A DNA stretch of 64,000 bases, from assembly GCF_900182905.1 (NCBI RefSeq), contig NZ_FXUF01000005.1, positions 186,001 to 250,000 of the forward strand, in the 5' to 3' direction. The notes under the pieces were generated by a model. The model was given only the letters and a program-made list of their open reading frames with translations, was not told where the DNA came from and did not search any database. Numbering within the stretch: position 1 is the first letter of the stretch; every line of letters starts with the position of its first letter. The translations under genes were made by a program, and so were the position numbers. The stretch comes from Anoxynatronum buryatiense (GTDB lineage: Bacteria > Bacillota > Clostridia > Peptostreptococcales > Tindalliaceae). Below, piece by piece: positions 54,438 to 62,922 of this stretch.

Positions 54438-55073
54438 TTATCGGTTTGTCAATTGTTTTTCCATCATGTCAATGAGCCGGTTCATTTCATGGCGGCGGGT
54501 TTTGTAACTGATTTTATTCACCACCAGCCGGGCGCTGATGGGAACAATCTCCTCCAACACTACTAATCCGTTGGCCTTCAGCGTGTTGCCCGTTTCCACG
54601 ATGTCAACAATCACATCGGCCAGGCCCATGAGAGGGGCCAGTTCAACGGAGCCCTGCTGGCGAATGATTTCCACCGACTGGCCCCGGCCTTCAAAATAAT
54701 CCCGGGCAATGCGGGGGTATTTGCTGGCCACCCGCAGGTGTTTTTTAGGGGTGGCCGCCATTTCCGGCGGCCCTGCCACTGCCATGCGGCAGCGGCCAAA
54801 GCCCAGGTCCAGCACTTCGTACACCGGTTTGGGATCTTCCAAGAGCACGTCTTTCCCCACCACTCCCAGGTCGGCCACGCCGTATTCCACATAGGTGGCC
54901 ACATCGGGGCCTTTCAGCAGAATCAGATCCAGGGGAAACTGGGGCACCTGAAGAATCAGCTTGCGGGAGGGCTTGCGCACCGGCTCCATGTCAAGACCGG
55001 CGGCTTCCAGCAGGTTCACGGTATCTTTTTCCAGACGGCCCTTGGTGAGGGCCATGCGGGGATTTTCATTCAT
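54438..55073 (-). CDS. hisG: ATP phosphoribosyltransferase, short catalytic form
   Basis: A 211-residue short HisG that starts the pathway by joining ATP and PRPP. MALTKGRLEKDTVNLLEAAG and the PRPP loop (IVDIVETGNTLKANGL, D-x-x-x-T-G-x-T-L) are present. It lacks the C-terminal regulatory domain of long HisG, so it needs HisZ, which is encoded just upstream and overlaps it by four bases. Confidence 0.97.
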   Translation of the reverse strand: MNENPRMALTKGRLEKDTVNLLEAAGLDMEPVRKPSRKLILQVPQFPLDLILLKGPDVATYVEYGVADLGVVGKDVLLEDPKPVYEVLDLGFGRCRMAVAGPPEMAATPKKHLRVASKYPRIARDYFEGRGQSVEIIRQQGSVELAPLMGLADVIVDIVETGNTLKANGLVVLEEIVPISARLVVNKISYKTRRHEMNRLIDMMEKQLTNR

Positions 55074-56317
55074 TGGGTCACTTCCTTCATCATGGCATCG
55101 GTGAGGCGGGCAGGGTCAATGCTTTCCACCCTGCCGTCGGGGTGGATGCGCACCAGCTCATCCACCTGGCGTTTTTTCATATACGCCCGAATGTCATCGG
55201 CGGTTTTCAGCAGGCAGAATTCCACGATGTCGTCCTGTTGCCGCAGTTGGCCCACTGCCTCCCCCACGGTTCCCCGGGGAGTGTCACAGGCCAGCACCAG
55301 CACATGACGCCGCTTGGGCACCTGAAGCTGCTCCTGAATTTTCAGAGCCTTGGTAATTTTGTGAATCACCAGGGCAAAGCCTGTGGCGGGGCAGTCCATG
55401 CCAAAATTGCCCAGCAGCGCGTCATAGCGGCCGCCGCTGAGAAGCACTGTGCCCAGATCCCGGGTGAAACCCTTGAAGATGATGCCGGTATAATAATCCA
55501 GCTGGTTCACCATGCCCAGGTCAATGCCCAGGTACTGGTCAAGCCCATAGTCTGCCACCAGTTCAATGGTGGCCTGCAGTTCTTCCAGAGCTTCTGTCAT
55601 TTCCGGTGTTTGGGGATGTTGAGCCAGGGCTGCCTGCACTTCCTCCAGGGTGCCAAAAAGACGAGGCAGCCGGGTGAGCAGCGCGCCGTAGCCGCCGTTG
55701 ATGCCGTAATCCCGGGCCAGTTCCTGAAGACCGGTGACATTTTTTTCCTCCAGCAGGGCCACCACTGCCGCCTGCTGGTCTGCCGTTAATCCCAGCTGCC
55801 GAAACAGGGCTTTCAGGTACTTCACCGATCCCAGCTCCACAGTGACATGCTGGAGACCAATGCCTTTCAGGGTTTCAATGGCAGTCACCAGCACTTCGGC
55901 ATCGCCTTTGGCAGTGGTGACACCGAAGAGCTCAATGCCCGCCTGGCGAAATTCCCGCTTTTTCCCTGCCTGCTCCTGGTCAATGCGAAACACATCGGCC
56001 ACGTAGCAAAGCTTCAGCGGGTAGACAAAATCCCGCATTTTGGTGGCCACCACCCGGGCCATGGGAATGGTGCAGTCGGGACGCAGCACCAGAATTCTGC
56101 CGTCGGCGTCGATGAGCTTGAACATTTTATCCCCGTCTGCCAGCACCTCCGGCCGGGTGAATAAATCATAATATTCCAGCGCAGGGCTGCTGACTTCCAT
56201 ATACCCCCACTGGGTGAAGGTTTCCATGATCTGGTTTTCGATGACCCGTCGCAACAGGCAGTCGTCGATGAGCAGATCCTGCACCCCCTGGGGCAAAAAC
56301 ACTTTTCGCTGGTTCAC
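55070..56317 (-). CDS. hisZ: ATP phosphoribosyltransferase regulatory subunit
   Basis: A 415-residue histidyl-tRNA-synthetase paralog that activates short HisG and senses histidine. The class II core has MFKLIDADGRILVLRPDCTIPMAR and LCYVADVFRIDQEQAGKKREFRQAGIELFG; the tRNA-synthetase HisA motif is degenerate (DYYTGIIFKGF). Unlike many HisZ it has an anticodon-domain-like tail (RHVLVLACDTPRGTVGEAVGQLRQQDD). GTG 56317 is chosen, with AGGAGG seven nt upstream. First gene of the operon. Confidence 0.93.
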   Translation of the reverse strand: MNQRKVFLPQGVQDLLIDDCLLRRVIENQIMETFTQWGYMEVSSPALEYYDLFTRPEVLADGDKMFKLIDADGRILVLRPDCTIPMARVVATKMRDFVYPLKLCYVADVFRIDQEQAGKKREFRQAGIELFGVTTAKGDAEVLVTAIETLKGIGLQHVTVELGSVKYLKALFRQLGLTADQQAAVVALLEEKNVTGLQELARDYGINGGYGALLTRLPRLFGTLEEVQAALAQHPQTPEMTEALEELQATIELVADYGLDQYLGIDLGMVNQLDYYTGIIFKGFTRDLGTVLLSGGRYDALLGNFGMDCPATGFALVIHKITKALKIQEQLQVPKRRHVLVLACDTPRGTVGEAVGQLRQQDDIVEFCLLKTADDIRAYMKKRQVDELVRIHPDGRVESIDPARLTDAMMKEVTQ

Positions 56318-56416
56318 GTTTTTTCCTCCTTCTGATGCCATGTGCCATTGGTGGTGATCGAAGGGCAATGCCCTGCAGGTCGTGGCCAATTGGCGGTGTG
56401 CTGTAGTCTTATGGCA

Positions 56417-56442
56417 GGGCCGGATTCAAAAACCTCCGGCCC
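56417..56442 (-). promoter_or_regulatory. Strong hairpin in the his operon leader
   Basis: GGGCCGGA and TCCGGCCC form an eight-bp GC-rich stem in the ~190 nt leader between the his promoter and hisZ. It has no U tail, and the T-box core sequence is absent, so any regulatory role is unproven. Confidence 0.4.
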
Positions 56443-56515
56443 GTAAAAGATCTTCCTGATCCCGCCGCTTTAATACGCTAAAGCAATAGAGTGGTAAAGC
56501 AGGAATCTTTTTCCT

Positions 56516-56544
56516 ATTCTAATGGTTTGATACCCTTCTGTCAA
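56516..56544 (-). promoter_or_regulatory. Promoter of the his operon
   Basis: TTGACA (56539-56544), 17 bp, then TAGAAT (56516-56521) on the minus strand: consensus -35, optimal spacing and one mismatch in the -10. The predicted start is near 56509. Confidence 0.9.
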
Positions 56545-56553
56545 GGAAAAAAG

Positions 56554-56578
56554 CGTAAAAAAATGCCCCAAAGGGGCA
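56554..56578 (-). terminator. Terminator after the potassium transport operon
   Basis: TGCCCC-TTT-GGGGCA on the minus strand followed by seven T. It lies between the trkH stop and the his promoter. Confidence 0.9.
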
Positions 56579-56630
56579 GGGGTCTAAAAGCTTGTTTTCG
56601 GGGACGTTGATATTGACATTATTTACTTCA

Positions 56631-58115
56631 TTAACCCTGTTGATGAGAAATATGATATTGAATATCTTTCACTATTTTTATCAAAACCATAAAAATTACT
56701 ACCAGCTCCAGTCTTCCCAGCAGCATCCCTGCTATCTGAGTCCACAAGACGATCAGCGGCAAATCCGGCGCAGTCACTCCAATGGAAAGTCCTACCGTGC
56801 CTAGTGTGGAAGCAAACTCAAAGAGGGCATCCGCGAGGGGAATGCCGTTCACTGCCATCACCATCACCCCCACCAGATAAATCAGCAGGTATAAAATAAA
56901 AAAGGTTTGCAGTTCATTCATGTGCCTGGAATCCACATAAAAGGGACCGTCAGGTCGATAAACAGGTCTTGTACGAACAGCATTCGGAGGCAAAAAATAA
57001 CCTTGAAGCTGCCACTTCAATGATTTCAGCAAGACCGCCCCCCGATAGAGCTTCAGTCCTCCAGCGGTTGAACCGGTTCCGCCACCTACGATCATCAACA
57101 CTACCATCAGCAGCACCAATCCCGGCGACCACTGGTCATAAGTAACCGTTGAGAAACCAGTGGTGGAAATAGCTGTTGTTGCCTGAAAAATGGCAATCCG
57201 AAAACTGTCAGAGACGGAGAAATACATGGTTTTCAGCAACAGATACGCCATAATCGGAATACTGACAAAAATCCAGATGGTCATGAAACGAATTTCAGTG
57301 ATTTTTTTAAACTCAGCGAATCCACCCCTAAGCAGTACGTAATGAGCGGCAAAGTTGGTGGTACCCAGCAACATGAGTACAATGGATACCAGTTCAATTG
57401 ACAGGCTTCCGTAAGTACCAATGCTGTCTGTTTCAGTAGAAAATCCCCCTGTAGAAAGAGCGGCAAAGGCATGGTTGATAGCATCAAACCAAGGCATTCC
57501 TGCCGCCAGGTAGAGCATGACTCCGGCCAGACAATAAGCACTGTAGATCATCATGATCATCTTGGCTGACTTGGTCACATTCGGTAACAGCCGGTCCGAC
57601 CGCCCTTCAGCGCTGTACAGTTCAATTCCCTGTGGTCCAATAATGGCCGTCAGCATGACCACCGCAATGCCGGCACCTCCAAAAAACTGGATCAGACTGC
57701 GCCATAAAAGAAAAATAGGTGGCGTTTCTGCTATATTCATCACCGAAAGTCCCGTGGTGGTCCATCCACTGGTCGATTCAAAGATCGCTTGGGTGAAAGT
57801 AAGCTGCCGGGAAAGCAGAAAGGGGATGGCCGAAAAAAGAATCACCATCACCCAAGAGAGTACCACGATCAATCCCCCATCCTTAAAAGTCAGCAATGCC
57901 TCTGTTCTTTTTCCGAAAAAAATTCGCAACACCGCCCCTCCAGCAAATGTGGCCATCCCACTGATCAGGAAAATGACCGCTTCCTCCAAATCAGCCAGCG
58001 GGGTTAACACCAACAGTATTGGCAGTAAAAAAAGTGAAGCCGCTCCCATTAAGATCGTACCGCAGGTATGCATCACCAGAAAGTACTGCTGTCGAAGTTC
58101 CTCTTGATAGCGCAT
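56631..58115 (-). CDS. TrkH/KtrB-family potassium transporter
   Basis: A 494-residue membrane subunit with four pore-loop repeats: FESTSGWTTTGLSV, FAALSTGGFSTE, TTAISTTGFSTV and ASTLGTVGLSIG. These are the potassium filter motifs of TrkH/KtrB proteins; the length is nearer to TrkH. The gate loop region GGGTGSTAGGLKLYR is present. It imports K+ with Na+ or H+ and needs cytoplasmic TrkA/KtrA partners, which are encoded upstream in the same transcript. Start ATG 58115 follows the trkA stop by one base. Confidence 0.95.
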   Translation of the reverse strand: MRYQEELRQQYFLVMHTCGTILMGAASLFLLPILLVLTPLADLEEAVIFLISGMATFAGGAVLRIFFGKRTEALLTFKDGGLIVVLSWVMVILFSAIPFLLSRQLTFTQAIFESTSGWTTTGLSVMNIAETPPIFLLWRSLIQFFGGAGIAVVMLTAIIGPQGIELYSAEGRSDRLLPNVTKSAKMIMMIYSAYCLAGVMLYLAAGMPWFDAINHAFAALSTGGFSTETDSIGTYGSLSIELVSIVLMLLGTTNFAAHYVLLRGGFAEFKKITEIRFMTIWIFVSIPIMAYLLLKTMYFSVSDSFRIAIFQATTAISTTGFSTVTYDQWSPGLVLLMVVLMIVGGGTGSTAGGLKLYRGAVLLKSLKWQLQGYFLPPNAVRTRPVYRPDGPFYVDSRHMNELQTFFILYLLIYLVGVMVMAVNGIPLADALFEFASTLGTVGLSIGVTAPDLPLIVLWTQIAGMLLGRLELVVIFMVLIKIVKDIQYHISHQQG

Positions 58116-58116
58116 G

Positions 58117-58782
58117 TCAGGTCAACCTTCCCCTTATTGTCTTGAGCACTTCAGACTGATATTTGGGCAGACATATGATAATCAGCCGGTCTCCCGCTTC
58201 CAACCGGGTGGCTCCACCGGGAATAATGGCCTCCTGGCCCCTCAGAACACAGCCGATATTGGACTGAGCAGGAAAAGAGGCTGCTTGAATGGTCTTTCCC
58301 ACCACAAGGTCATCAACCTTCAGTTCAATCTCCATCAAGCTGACTTTCCCCTCCTCTATGGGGCTCAAGTTGCTGATATCATCAAGAAACAAACGTTGCT
58401 CAATGAGATCGGTAATTATTTCCACAGTACTGACAACCATCTGAACTCCCAGTTTTTGAAAAATGATCCGATTGGCAGGATCATTGACCAGCGCCATGCT
58501 TTTGGGCACTCCATACACCTTTGAGGCCAGTTGGCAGATCACCAGATTGTCTGGATCTTTGGAAGTGAGCGCCAGAATCAAGTCGCATCGGGTGATGCCT
58601 GCATCCTGAAGCAGATAGGGTCTGGTACCATCGCCCTGAATAACCAGTGCCTGGTGATTTCGGGCAAGTCTGTCACATACCTCTGGCTCTTCTTCAATCA
58701 GGGTCAGTTCATGACCTTTGGATATCATGGATTTTGCCAGAAAGTGGGTTCTAATGCCCCCTCCCACCACGAAAATGTTCAT
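58117..58782 (-). CDS. TrkA-family regulatory subunit with TrkA-N and RCK_C domains
   Basis: A 221-residue cytoplasmic protein. The nucleotide fold (1-130) begins MNIFVVGGGIRTHFLAKSM, where the usual third Gly of GxGxxG is not in place; Glu37/Glu38 end the second strand. The RCK_C domain follows (about 140-220, ELKVDDLVVGKTIQAASFPAQSN). It probably gates the TrkH channel in response to nucleotides. The start overlaps the preceding TrkA-N gene by four bases. Confidence 0.88.
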   Translation of the reverse strand: MNIFVVGGGIRTHFLAKSMISKGHELTLIEEEPEVCDRLARNHQALVIQGDGTRPYLLQDAGITRCDLILALTSKDPDNLVICQLASKVYGVPKSMALVNDPANRIIFQKLGVQMVVSTVEIITDLIEQRLFLDDISNLSPIEEGKVSLMEIELKVDDLVVGKTIQAASFPAQSNIGCVLRGQEAIIPGGATRLEAGDRLIIICLPKYQSEVLKTIRGRLT

Positions 58783-59207
58783 GGTGCAGTCACTCCTTCC
58801 TGGCTGCCAAGCGCCTGGCTGAAGGCTTCTGCCGCCAGTAATGTGGTGCAGATAGTTGTGATGCCTGTGCCTTCGTAAATTTTTGCTCTGGAAGGATCGT
58901 AAATACGAAGCATCACCTCAGGCACATGGTGGATTTCCCTGGCTACCTGAGCTATCATGATATTGGTATTGTCATCATCTGTAGTGGCCACCAGCACATC
59001 AGCTTGGTCAATTTTTGCCCTAAGAAGTGTATCTTGCTCTACCGCATCTGCTTCAATGGTGAATCCGCTGTATTCTTCTGATAATCTGGAAAAAGCCGTT
59101 GCGTCCTTGTCAATCATTACAAGACTGTTGCGACTTCTGGTAAACATTTTAGCCACATGCGCTCCCAATCGACCGCAGCCGACAATGATAATGTACTTAT
59201 CTTTCAT
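58779..59207 (-). CDS. Stand-alone TrkA-N domain protein
   Basis: About 142 residues with one Rossmann domain: KYIIIVGCGRLGAHVAKMF (intact GxGxxG), MIDKDATAFSRLS and VATTDDDNTNIMIAQVA. There is no RCK_C domain. With the following gene it could pair to rebuild a two-Rossmann TrkA of the Escherichia type from separate chains (inference). Start is uncertain; ATG 59207 gives the family N-terminus, with ATG 59216 possible. It overlaps the response regulator gene. Confidence 0.85.
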   Translation of the reverse strand: MKDKYIIIVGCGRLGAHVAKMFTRSRNSLVMIDKDATAFSRLSEEYSGFTIEADAVEQDTLLRAKIDQADVLVATTDDDNTNIMIAQVAREIHHVPEVMLRIYDPSRAKIYEGTGITTICTTLLAAEAFSQALGSQEGVTAP

Positions 59208-59886
59208 CGGTATCATCTCTATCACCCAGATTCATGCCTGCCTGCGAATATTTCCATTGCACTGTCCGCTCCAAATTCTGGTCAGCCGGCCGATAGGTGG
59301 GGTCAAGGGCCAGTGCCGCCCGGTAATGTTTTTGAGCCCGGGGTATATCTCGGTAGTACTCTGCAAGCACTCCCAGCAAATTGTGAGGTTCAGGCGCTTC
59401 CACATTAAGAGTAATGGATTTAATCAGGATTTCTTCCGCCTTTTCGTAATGCTGTTCCAGTAAACACTTTTTTGCAAATTCCAGATACTCCTCAAAATGG
59501 TTTAGCTCCGTTTCTTTCAGAACATGCCGTTGAAGTACCGATTGCACCAGCTTGCGAATTTCCGAAGGCGTAAAAGGTTTGCTGATGAAGTCAATGGCCC
59601 CCAGCTTCATAGCTTCCACAGCCCGCTCCACAGTTCCATAGGCCGTCATCATGATCACGTTCACTTGAATTCCCCGGTCCCGAATTTTCTTCAGTACTTC
59701 CATGCCATCAAGCCCGGGCATCTTGATATCCAGCAATATCAAATCATAATCAGCCTGCGACAACTGAATCAGCGCATCTTCACCGTTCACCGCCAAATCG
59801 ATGGTGTATGCTTCATCAGCCAAGCATTGAGTTAGTGTCATACGAATGTTTTTTTCGTCATCAACCACTAAAATGTGTTGCTTCAT
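59197..59886 (-). CDS. Response regulator with NtrC-like receiver and TPR output
   Basis: A 229-residue protein. The receiver (1-120) has VVDDEKNIR, phospho-Asp in LILLDIKMPGLDGM, and TAYGTVERAVEAMKLGAIDFISKPF, which is typical of NtrC-type receivers. Instead of an AAA+ domain, residues about 135-215 form two or three TPR helices (YEKAEEILIKSITLN, NLLGVLAEYYRDIPRAQKHYRAALALDP). It therefore probably acts by protein contact. GGGAGGGG precedes ATG 59886; a reading to 60069 adds unrelated residues. Confidence 0.88.
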   Translation of the reverse strand: MKQHILVVDDEKNIRMTLTQCLADEAYTIDLAVNGEDALIQLSQADYDLILLDIKMPGLDGMEVLKKIRDRGIQVNVIMMTAYGTVERAVEAMKLGAIDFISKPFTPSEIRKLVQSVLQRHVLKETELNHFEEYLEFAKKCLLEQHYEKAEEILIKSITLNVEAPEPHNLLGVLAEYYRDIPRAQKHYRAALALDPTYRPADQNLERTVQWKYSQAGMNLGDRDDTDER

Positions 59887-60257
59887 GGTCTTTCCCCTCC
59901 CAAGTTTTTCTGAATACACTCCAGTAAATCCGTTGTAGTAAATGGTTTTGTGATGAAATCGCTTCCTCCCAGTTCCCGGGCCCGCCGTTGATCTTCCTGC
60001 TGGCTTTTGGCACTCATGAACACGACAGGTATCCGTTTTGTCAATGGATTTTGACGAATAGCCTCGCATACCAGATATCCATCCATCTTCGGAATCAGAA
60101 TGTCCAACAAAATCAACTGGGGCAACTTATCTTGCGCCAGCTTCACAGCATCGACACCATTGTCCGTTTCAATAACAGAAAACCCTTTTTTCTGCAACAG
60201 CATGCGTACCGACATGCGTATGTTCTTCTCATCTTCGACGATCATAATCGTGGTCAC
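59883..60257 (-). CDS. Single-domain response regulator
   Basis: A 124-residue receiver of the CheY/Spo0F kind. IVEDEKNIR supplies the acidic pocket, phospho-Asp is in LILLDILIPKMDGY, the switch Ser is in VVFMSAKSQ and the Lys is in SDFITKPF. No output domain, so it relays phosphate or binds a target. It overlaps the TPR regulator gene by four bases and follows the kinase gene, suggesting a phosphorelay. Confidence 0.93.
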   Translation of the reverse strand: MTTIMIVEDEKNIRMSVRMLLQKKGFSVIETDNGVDAVKLAQDKLPQLILLDILIPKMDGYLVCEAIRQNPLTKRIPVVFMSAKSQQEDQRRARELGGSDFITKPFTTTDLLECIQKNLGGERP

Positions 60258-60281
60258 CTATCTCTCCTCCAACCATATCCG

Positions 60282-62138
60282 CTATGATGAACTGATGCGA
60301 AGCGTAAAATAAAAGACACTTCCTTTATCCGGCCCACTTTCCACCCATATTTCACCGCCGTGGGCTTTCACGATTTCTTTACAAATGGCCAAGCCGAGCC
60401 CTGCTCCACCACCCACTTCATGTTGGTCGTGCACCTGAAAAAACTTATCAAATATCACCTTTTGGTACTCCTCCGGAATGCCTTTTCCATTATCGGCCAC
60501 TTCGATGATAATATGATTGACTGCTTCCTTTGCTTTTATTTCAATGACGCCGGTACCGTCATCCGGCACGTACCGCATGGCATTGCTCACCAAATTATTC
60601 AAAACCCAAGCAATTTTAGCTTTGTCAGCTCTTGCCATAGGTATTTGGTCAGCTATTTGACAGGTATAAGTAATTCTTTTTTCCTTCAACTGCACTAACA
60701 GCGGTTTCATGGAGTACGTTACCAGTTCGTCAACCAGGCAGGCTTCAAGATTCATTTGTACTTTTCCTGACTCGATCCGTGAAAGATCCAGTAATTCGGT
60801 CACCAGCCTGGTTAACCGTTGGGTATCTTCTTCCAGTGCATTTAATAGTTCCTGCTGATCTGGTGTTTGCTGATTTTCCGTCTGATCTTTCAATAAGCCA
60901 ATTGCCATGGTCATTGATGTCAACGGTGTTCTGAACTCGTGTGAAACTGTTGACACGAACTCTGATTTCAAATCGTTCACTTCCACAAGTCTGGTGATAT
61001 CCTGTATGAGTGTCACCACACCCAAGTCCGTTCCCTGTTGATCACGAATGGGTGTCATGTTCACTCGAAAATGCCTGGGTGCTTCGGATAGTTCGGATTC
61101 AATGGTCAAATCCGTGAACTTTTTCGACATATCAACACCACGTTGCAGCGGTACTTCCTGAATCATTCGAAAAAGCTCTTCTCGATTAATGACTTCCAGA
61201 AAATGCCTGCCCAATGATTCTTTTTCGCGTATATCTAAAAAACGTTCAGCTGCTTTATTGATAAGAATGAGATGATGATTCTGGTCTGTCACCATGACGC
61301 CATCGCTGATACTTTCCACAATGGCTTCGGCTTTCTGCTTTTCCATCATAATTTTATTAACGTTCATTCGCTCATACCGTTTTAACTTTTCGCTCATCGC
61401 ATTAAACTCCGTCGCCAGAACAGCGATTTCATCATCTCCTTGTATGCTGATTTGTTGCTGATAATCTCCTTCGGCGACACGTTTCATTTTGAAAATCAGA
61501 TCTCCAATTGGTCTGCTCACCTGTCCACTGATGTACAGCGCCATAAACAATCCGGAAAGTATTGCTGATAGCGACAGCAGTGATGTCGAAAAAATAGCTC
61601 GGGAGGCCCGTTCTTCTGCCTGTGTCTGTAACTGCAGCATTTTTTCCTGATTTAACTCAAGTAAACCGCGACATGCTTCTTTAATCGATTCAAATAAAGG
61701 AAAGGTCACTTGATAATAATACTGTCGAGCCTGACTGGACCCTTTATACTCCTGCACCTGACGCAGCTCTTCAAAGGAAAAGATATATTCCCCATACAGG
61801 GTTTCTATCTGGTCAATCATATCCGGCTCTTCAGGCTCGGTGATGTTATCCCTGGCCCTGGTGTGCCAGCGAACAAACTCCTGCTCGTGTTCCCGGTGGT
61901 TCTGAGCAGCATTTGAATCACTTGAAAACAGGAAAGAAAGCTGTGCACTGTCTTGGCGTTCCAGGGCCACCATCATATGCTGGGCCGCCACCACACTCCG
62001 ATAGTTTGACTGCATGATATCCTGAATATCTCCCTGGAGATTTCCGAAGTTCACAATCGCCCAAATACTTGTCAAGGCAATAATCAGCAACACCAGAGCA
62101 AACGCTGCCAGCATCTTGTGACGTATACTCCTAAACAT
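60282..62138 (-). CDS. Membrane sensor histidine kinase (4HB-like sensor, HAMP, PAS)
   Basis: About 618 residues. TM1 (about 9-31) and TM2 (about 185-208) enclose a helical outer domain (LQGDIQDIMQSNYRSVVAAQ), then HAMP (PIGDLIFKMKRVAEGDYQQ), PAS (about 265-380, VESISDGVMVTDQNHHLILINKAA), HisKA with the phospho-His in FVSTVSHEFRTPLTS and the ATPase domain (VLNNLVSNAMRYVP, VADNGKGIPEEY, GGGAGLGLAICKEIV). ATG 62138 has GGAGG eight nt upstream. Signal unknown; position suggests potassium, osmotic or energy status. Confidence 0.94.
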   Translation of the reverse strand: MFRSIRHKMLAAFALVLLIIALTSIWAIVNFGNLQGDIQDIMQSNYRSVVAAQHMMVALERQDSAQLSFLFSSDSNAAQNHREHEQEFVRWHTRARDNITEPEEPDMIDQIETLYGEYIFSFEELRQVQEYKGSSQARQYYYQVTFPLFESIKEACRGLLELNQEKMLQLQTQAEERASRAIFSTSLLSLSAILSGLFMALYISGQVSRPIGDLIFKMKRVAEGDYQQQISIQGDDEIAVLATEFNAMSEKLKRYERMNVNKIMMEKQKAEAIVESISDGVMVTDQNHHLILINKAAERFLDIREKESLGRHFLEVINREELFRMIQEVPLQRGVDMSKKFTDLTIESELSEAPRHFRVNMTPIRDQQGTDLGVVTLIQDITRLVEVNDLKSEFVSTVSHEFRTPLTSMTMAIGLLKDQTENQQTPDQQELLNALEEDTQRLTRLVTELLDLSRIESGKVQMNLEACLVDELVTYSMKPLLVQLKEKRITYTCQIADQIPMARADKAKIAWVLNNLVSNAMRYVPDDGTGVIEIKAKEAVNHIIIEVADNGKGIPEEYQKVIFDKFFQVHDQHEVGGGAGLGLAICKEIVKAHGGEIWVESGPDKGSVFYFTLRISSS

Positions 62139-62176
62139 GGTCCATACCTCCAAGCCTCTGCTGCTAAAATAGGTTG

Positions 62177-62827
62177 CTACACTTTTTCCTGCACCCGCTG
62201 AAGGTCTTCGTTAACTCCCACCACCACCAGCACATCGCCTCGCTGAATCACTTCCTGGGCGTTGGGAGAAACCGTAATTTTCTCTCCATGTTTGATGGCC
62301 AGTACACTGAGACCGAATTTCGCCCGCACGTCGGTTTCCTCCAGGGTTTTTCCGATCCATTTTTCCGGCGTGACAATTTCCATGATACTGTAGTCGGGAG
62401 CCAGTTCAATGTAGTCGAGGATATTGGTGGAGGTCAGATTATACGCCAGCCGAACACCCATGTCTCTCTCAGGGAAAATGACCCGGTCTGCACCGATTTT
62501 ATAAAGCACTTTGGCATGAAGTTCGTCCTGTGCCTTGGCCACCACATATTTCACACCCAGTTCTTTCACCACCAAAGTGGCCAATATGGATGACTTGATT
62601 TCAGAGCCAATGGCAATAACGGCCACATCAATGTTGCGCATGCCCGCAGCCCGCAGGGCGTGCTCGTCTTTCACATCAAGACTGGCACTGTGGGTCACAT
62701 ATTCGGAAATATTTTGAACAATTTCCGGATTTTCATCAATGGCCAGCACATCATATCCGTTTTTATAAAGATTTTTGGCCACTGCTGAGCCAAATCGTCC
62801 GCAACCAATCACCGCAAACTGTTTCAT
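62177..62827 (-). CDS. KtrA-type potassium channel gating subunit
   Basis: A 216-residue protein with an intact Rossmann fold (KQFAVIGCGRFGSAVAKNL, VLAIDENPE) and an RCK_C domain (about 130-216, DYIELAPDYSIMEIVTP). The size and IGCGRFG start match Firmicute KtrA. RCK_C domains of KtrA can bind c-di-AMP in characterised species; this is not visible here directly. ATG 62827 has GGAG seven nt upstream; the reading to 62926 adds residues without homology. It probably gates the TrkH-type subunit of the same operon. Confidence 0.93.
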   Translation of the reverse strand: MKQFAVIGCGRFGSAVAKNLYKNGYDVLAIDENPEIVQNISEYVTHSASLDVKDEHALRAAGMRNIDVAVIAIGSEIKSSILATLVVKELGVKYVVAKAQDELHAKVLYKIGADRVIFPERDMGVRLAYNLTSTNILDYIELAPDYSIMEIVTPEKWIGKTLEETDVRAKFGLSVLAIKHGEKITVSPNAQEVIQRGDVLVVVGVNEDLQRVQEKV

Positions 62828-62922
62828 GTTTTTTCTCCCCATTTCAAACAATTTTATGTCATTTGATAACGCTGGAACAACTTGTTCCGGAACGATGCCT
62901 TCACCCGGGGCACTGCTCCTTT

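Noticed and set aside
56318-56389. A hisL-like leader peptide with clustered His codons (FDHHQWHM) before hisZ
   Set aside because: It is in frame with hisZ, has no ribosome site or attenuator pair, and only three His.
56318-56509. T-box riboswitch ahead of the his operon
   Set aside because: The conserved AGGGTGGNACCGCG core is absent.
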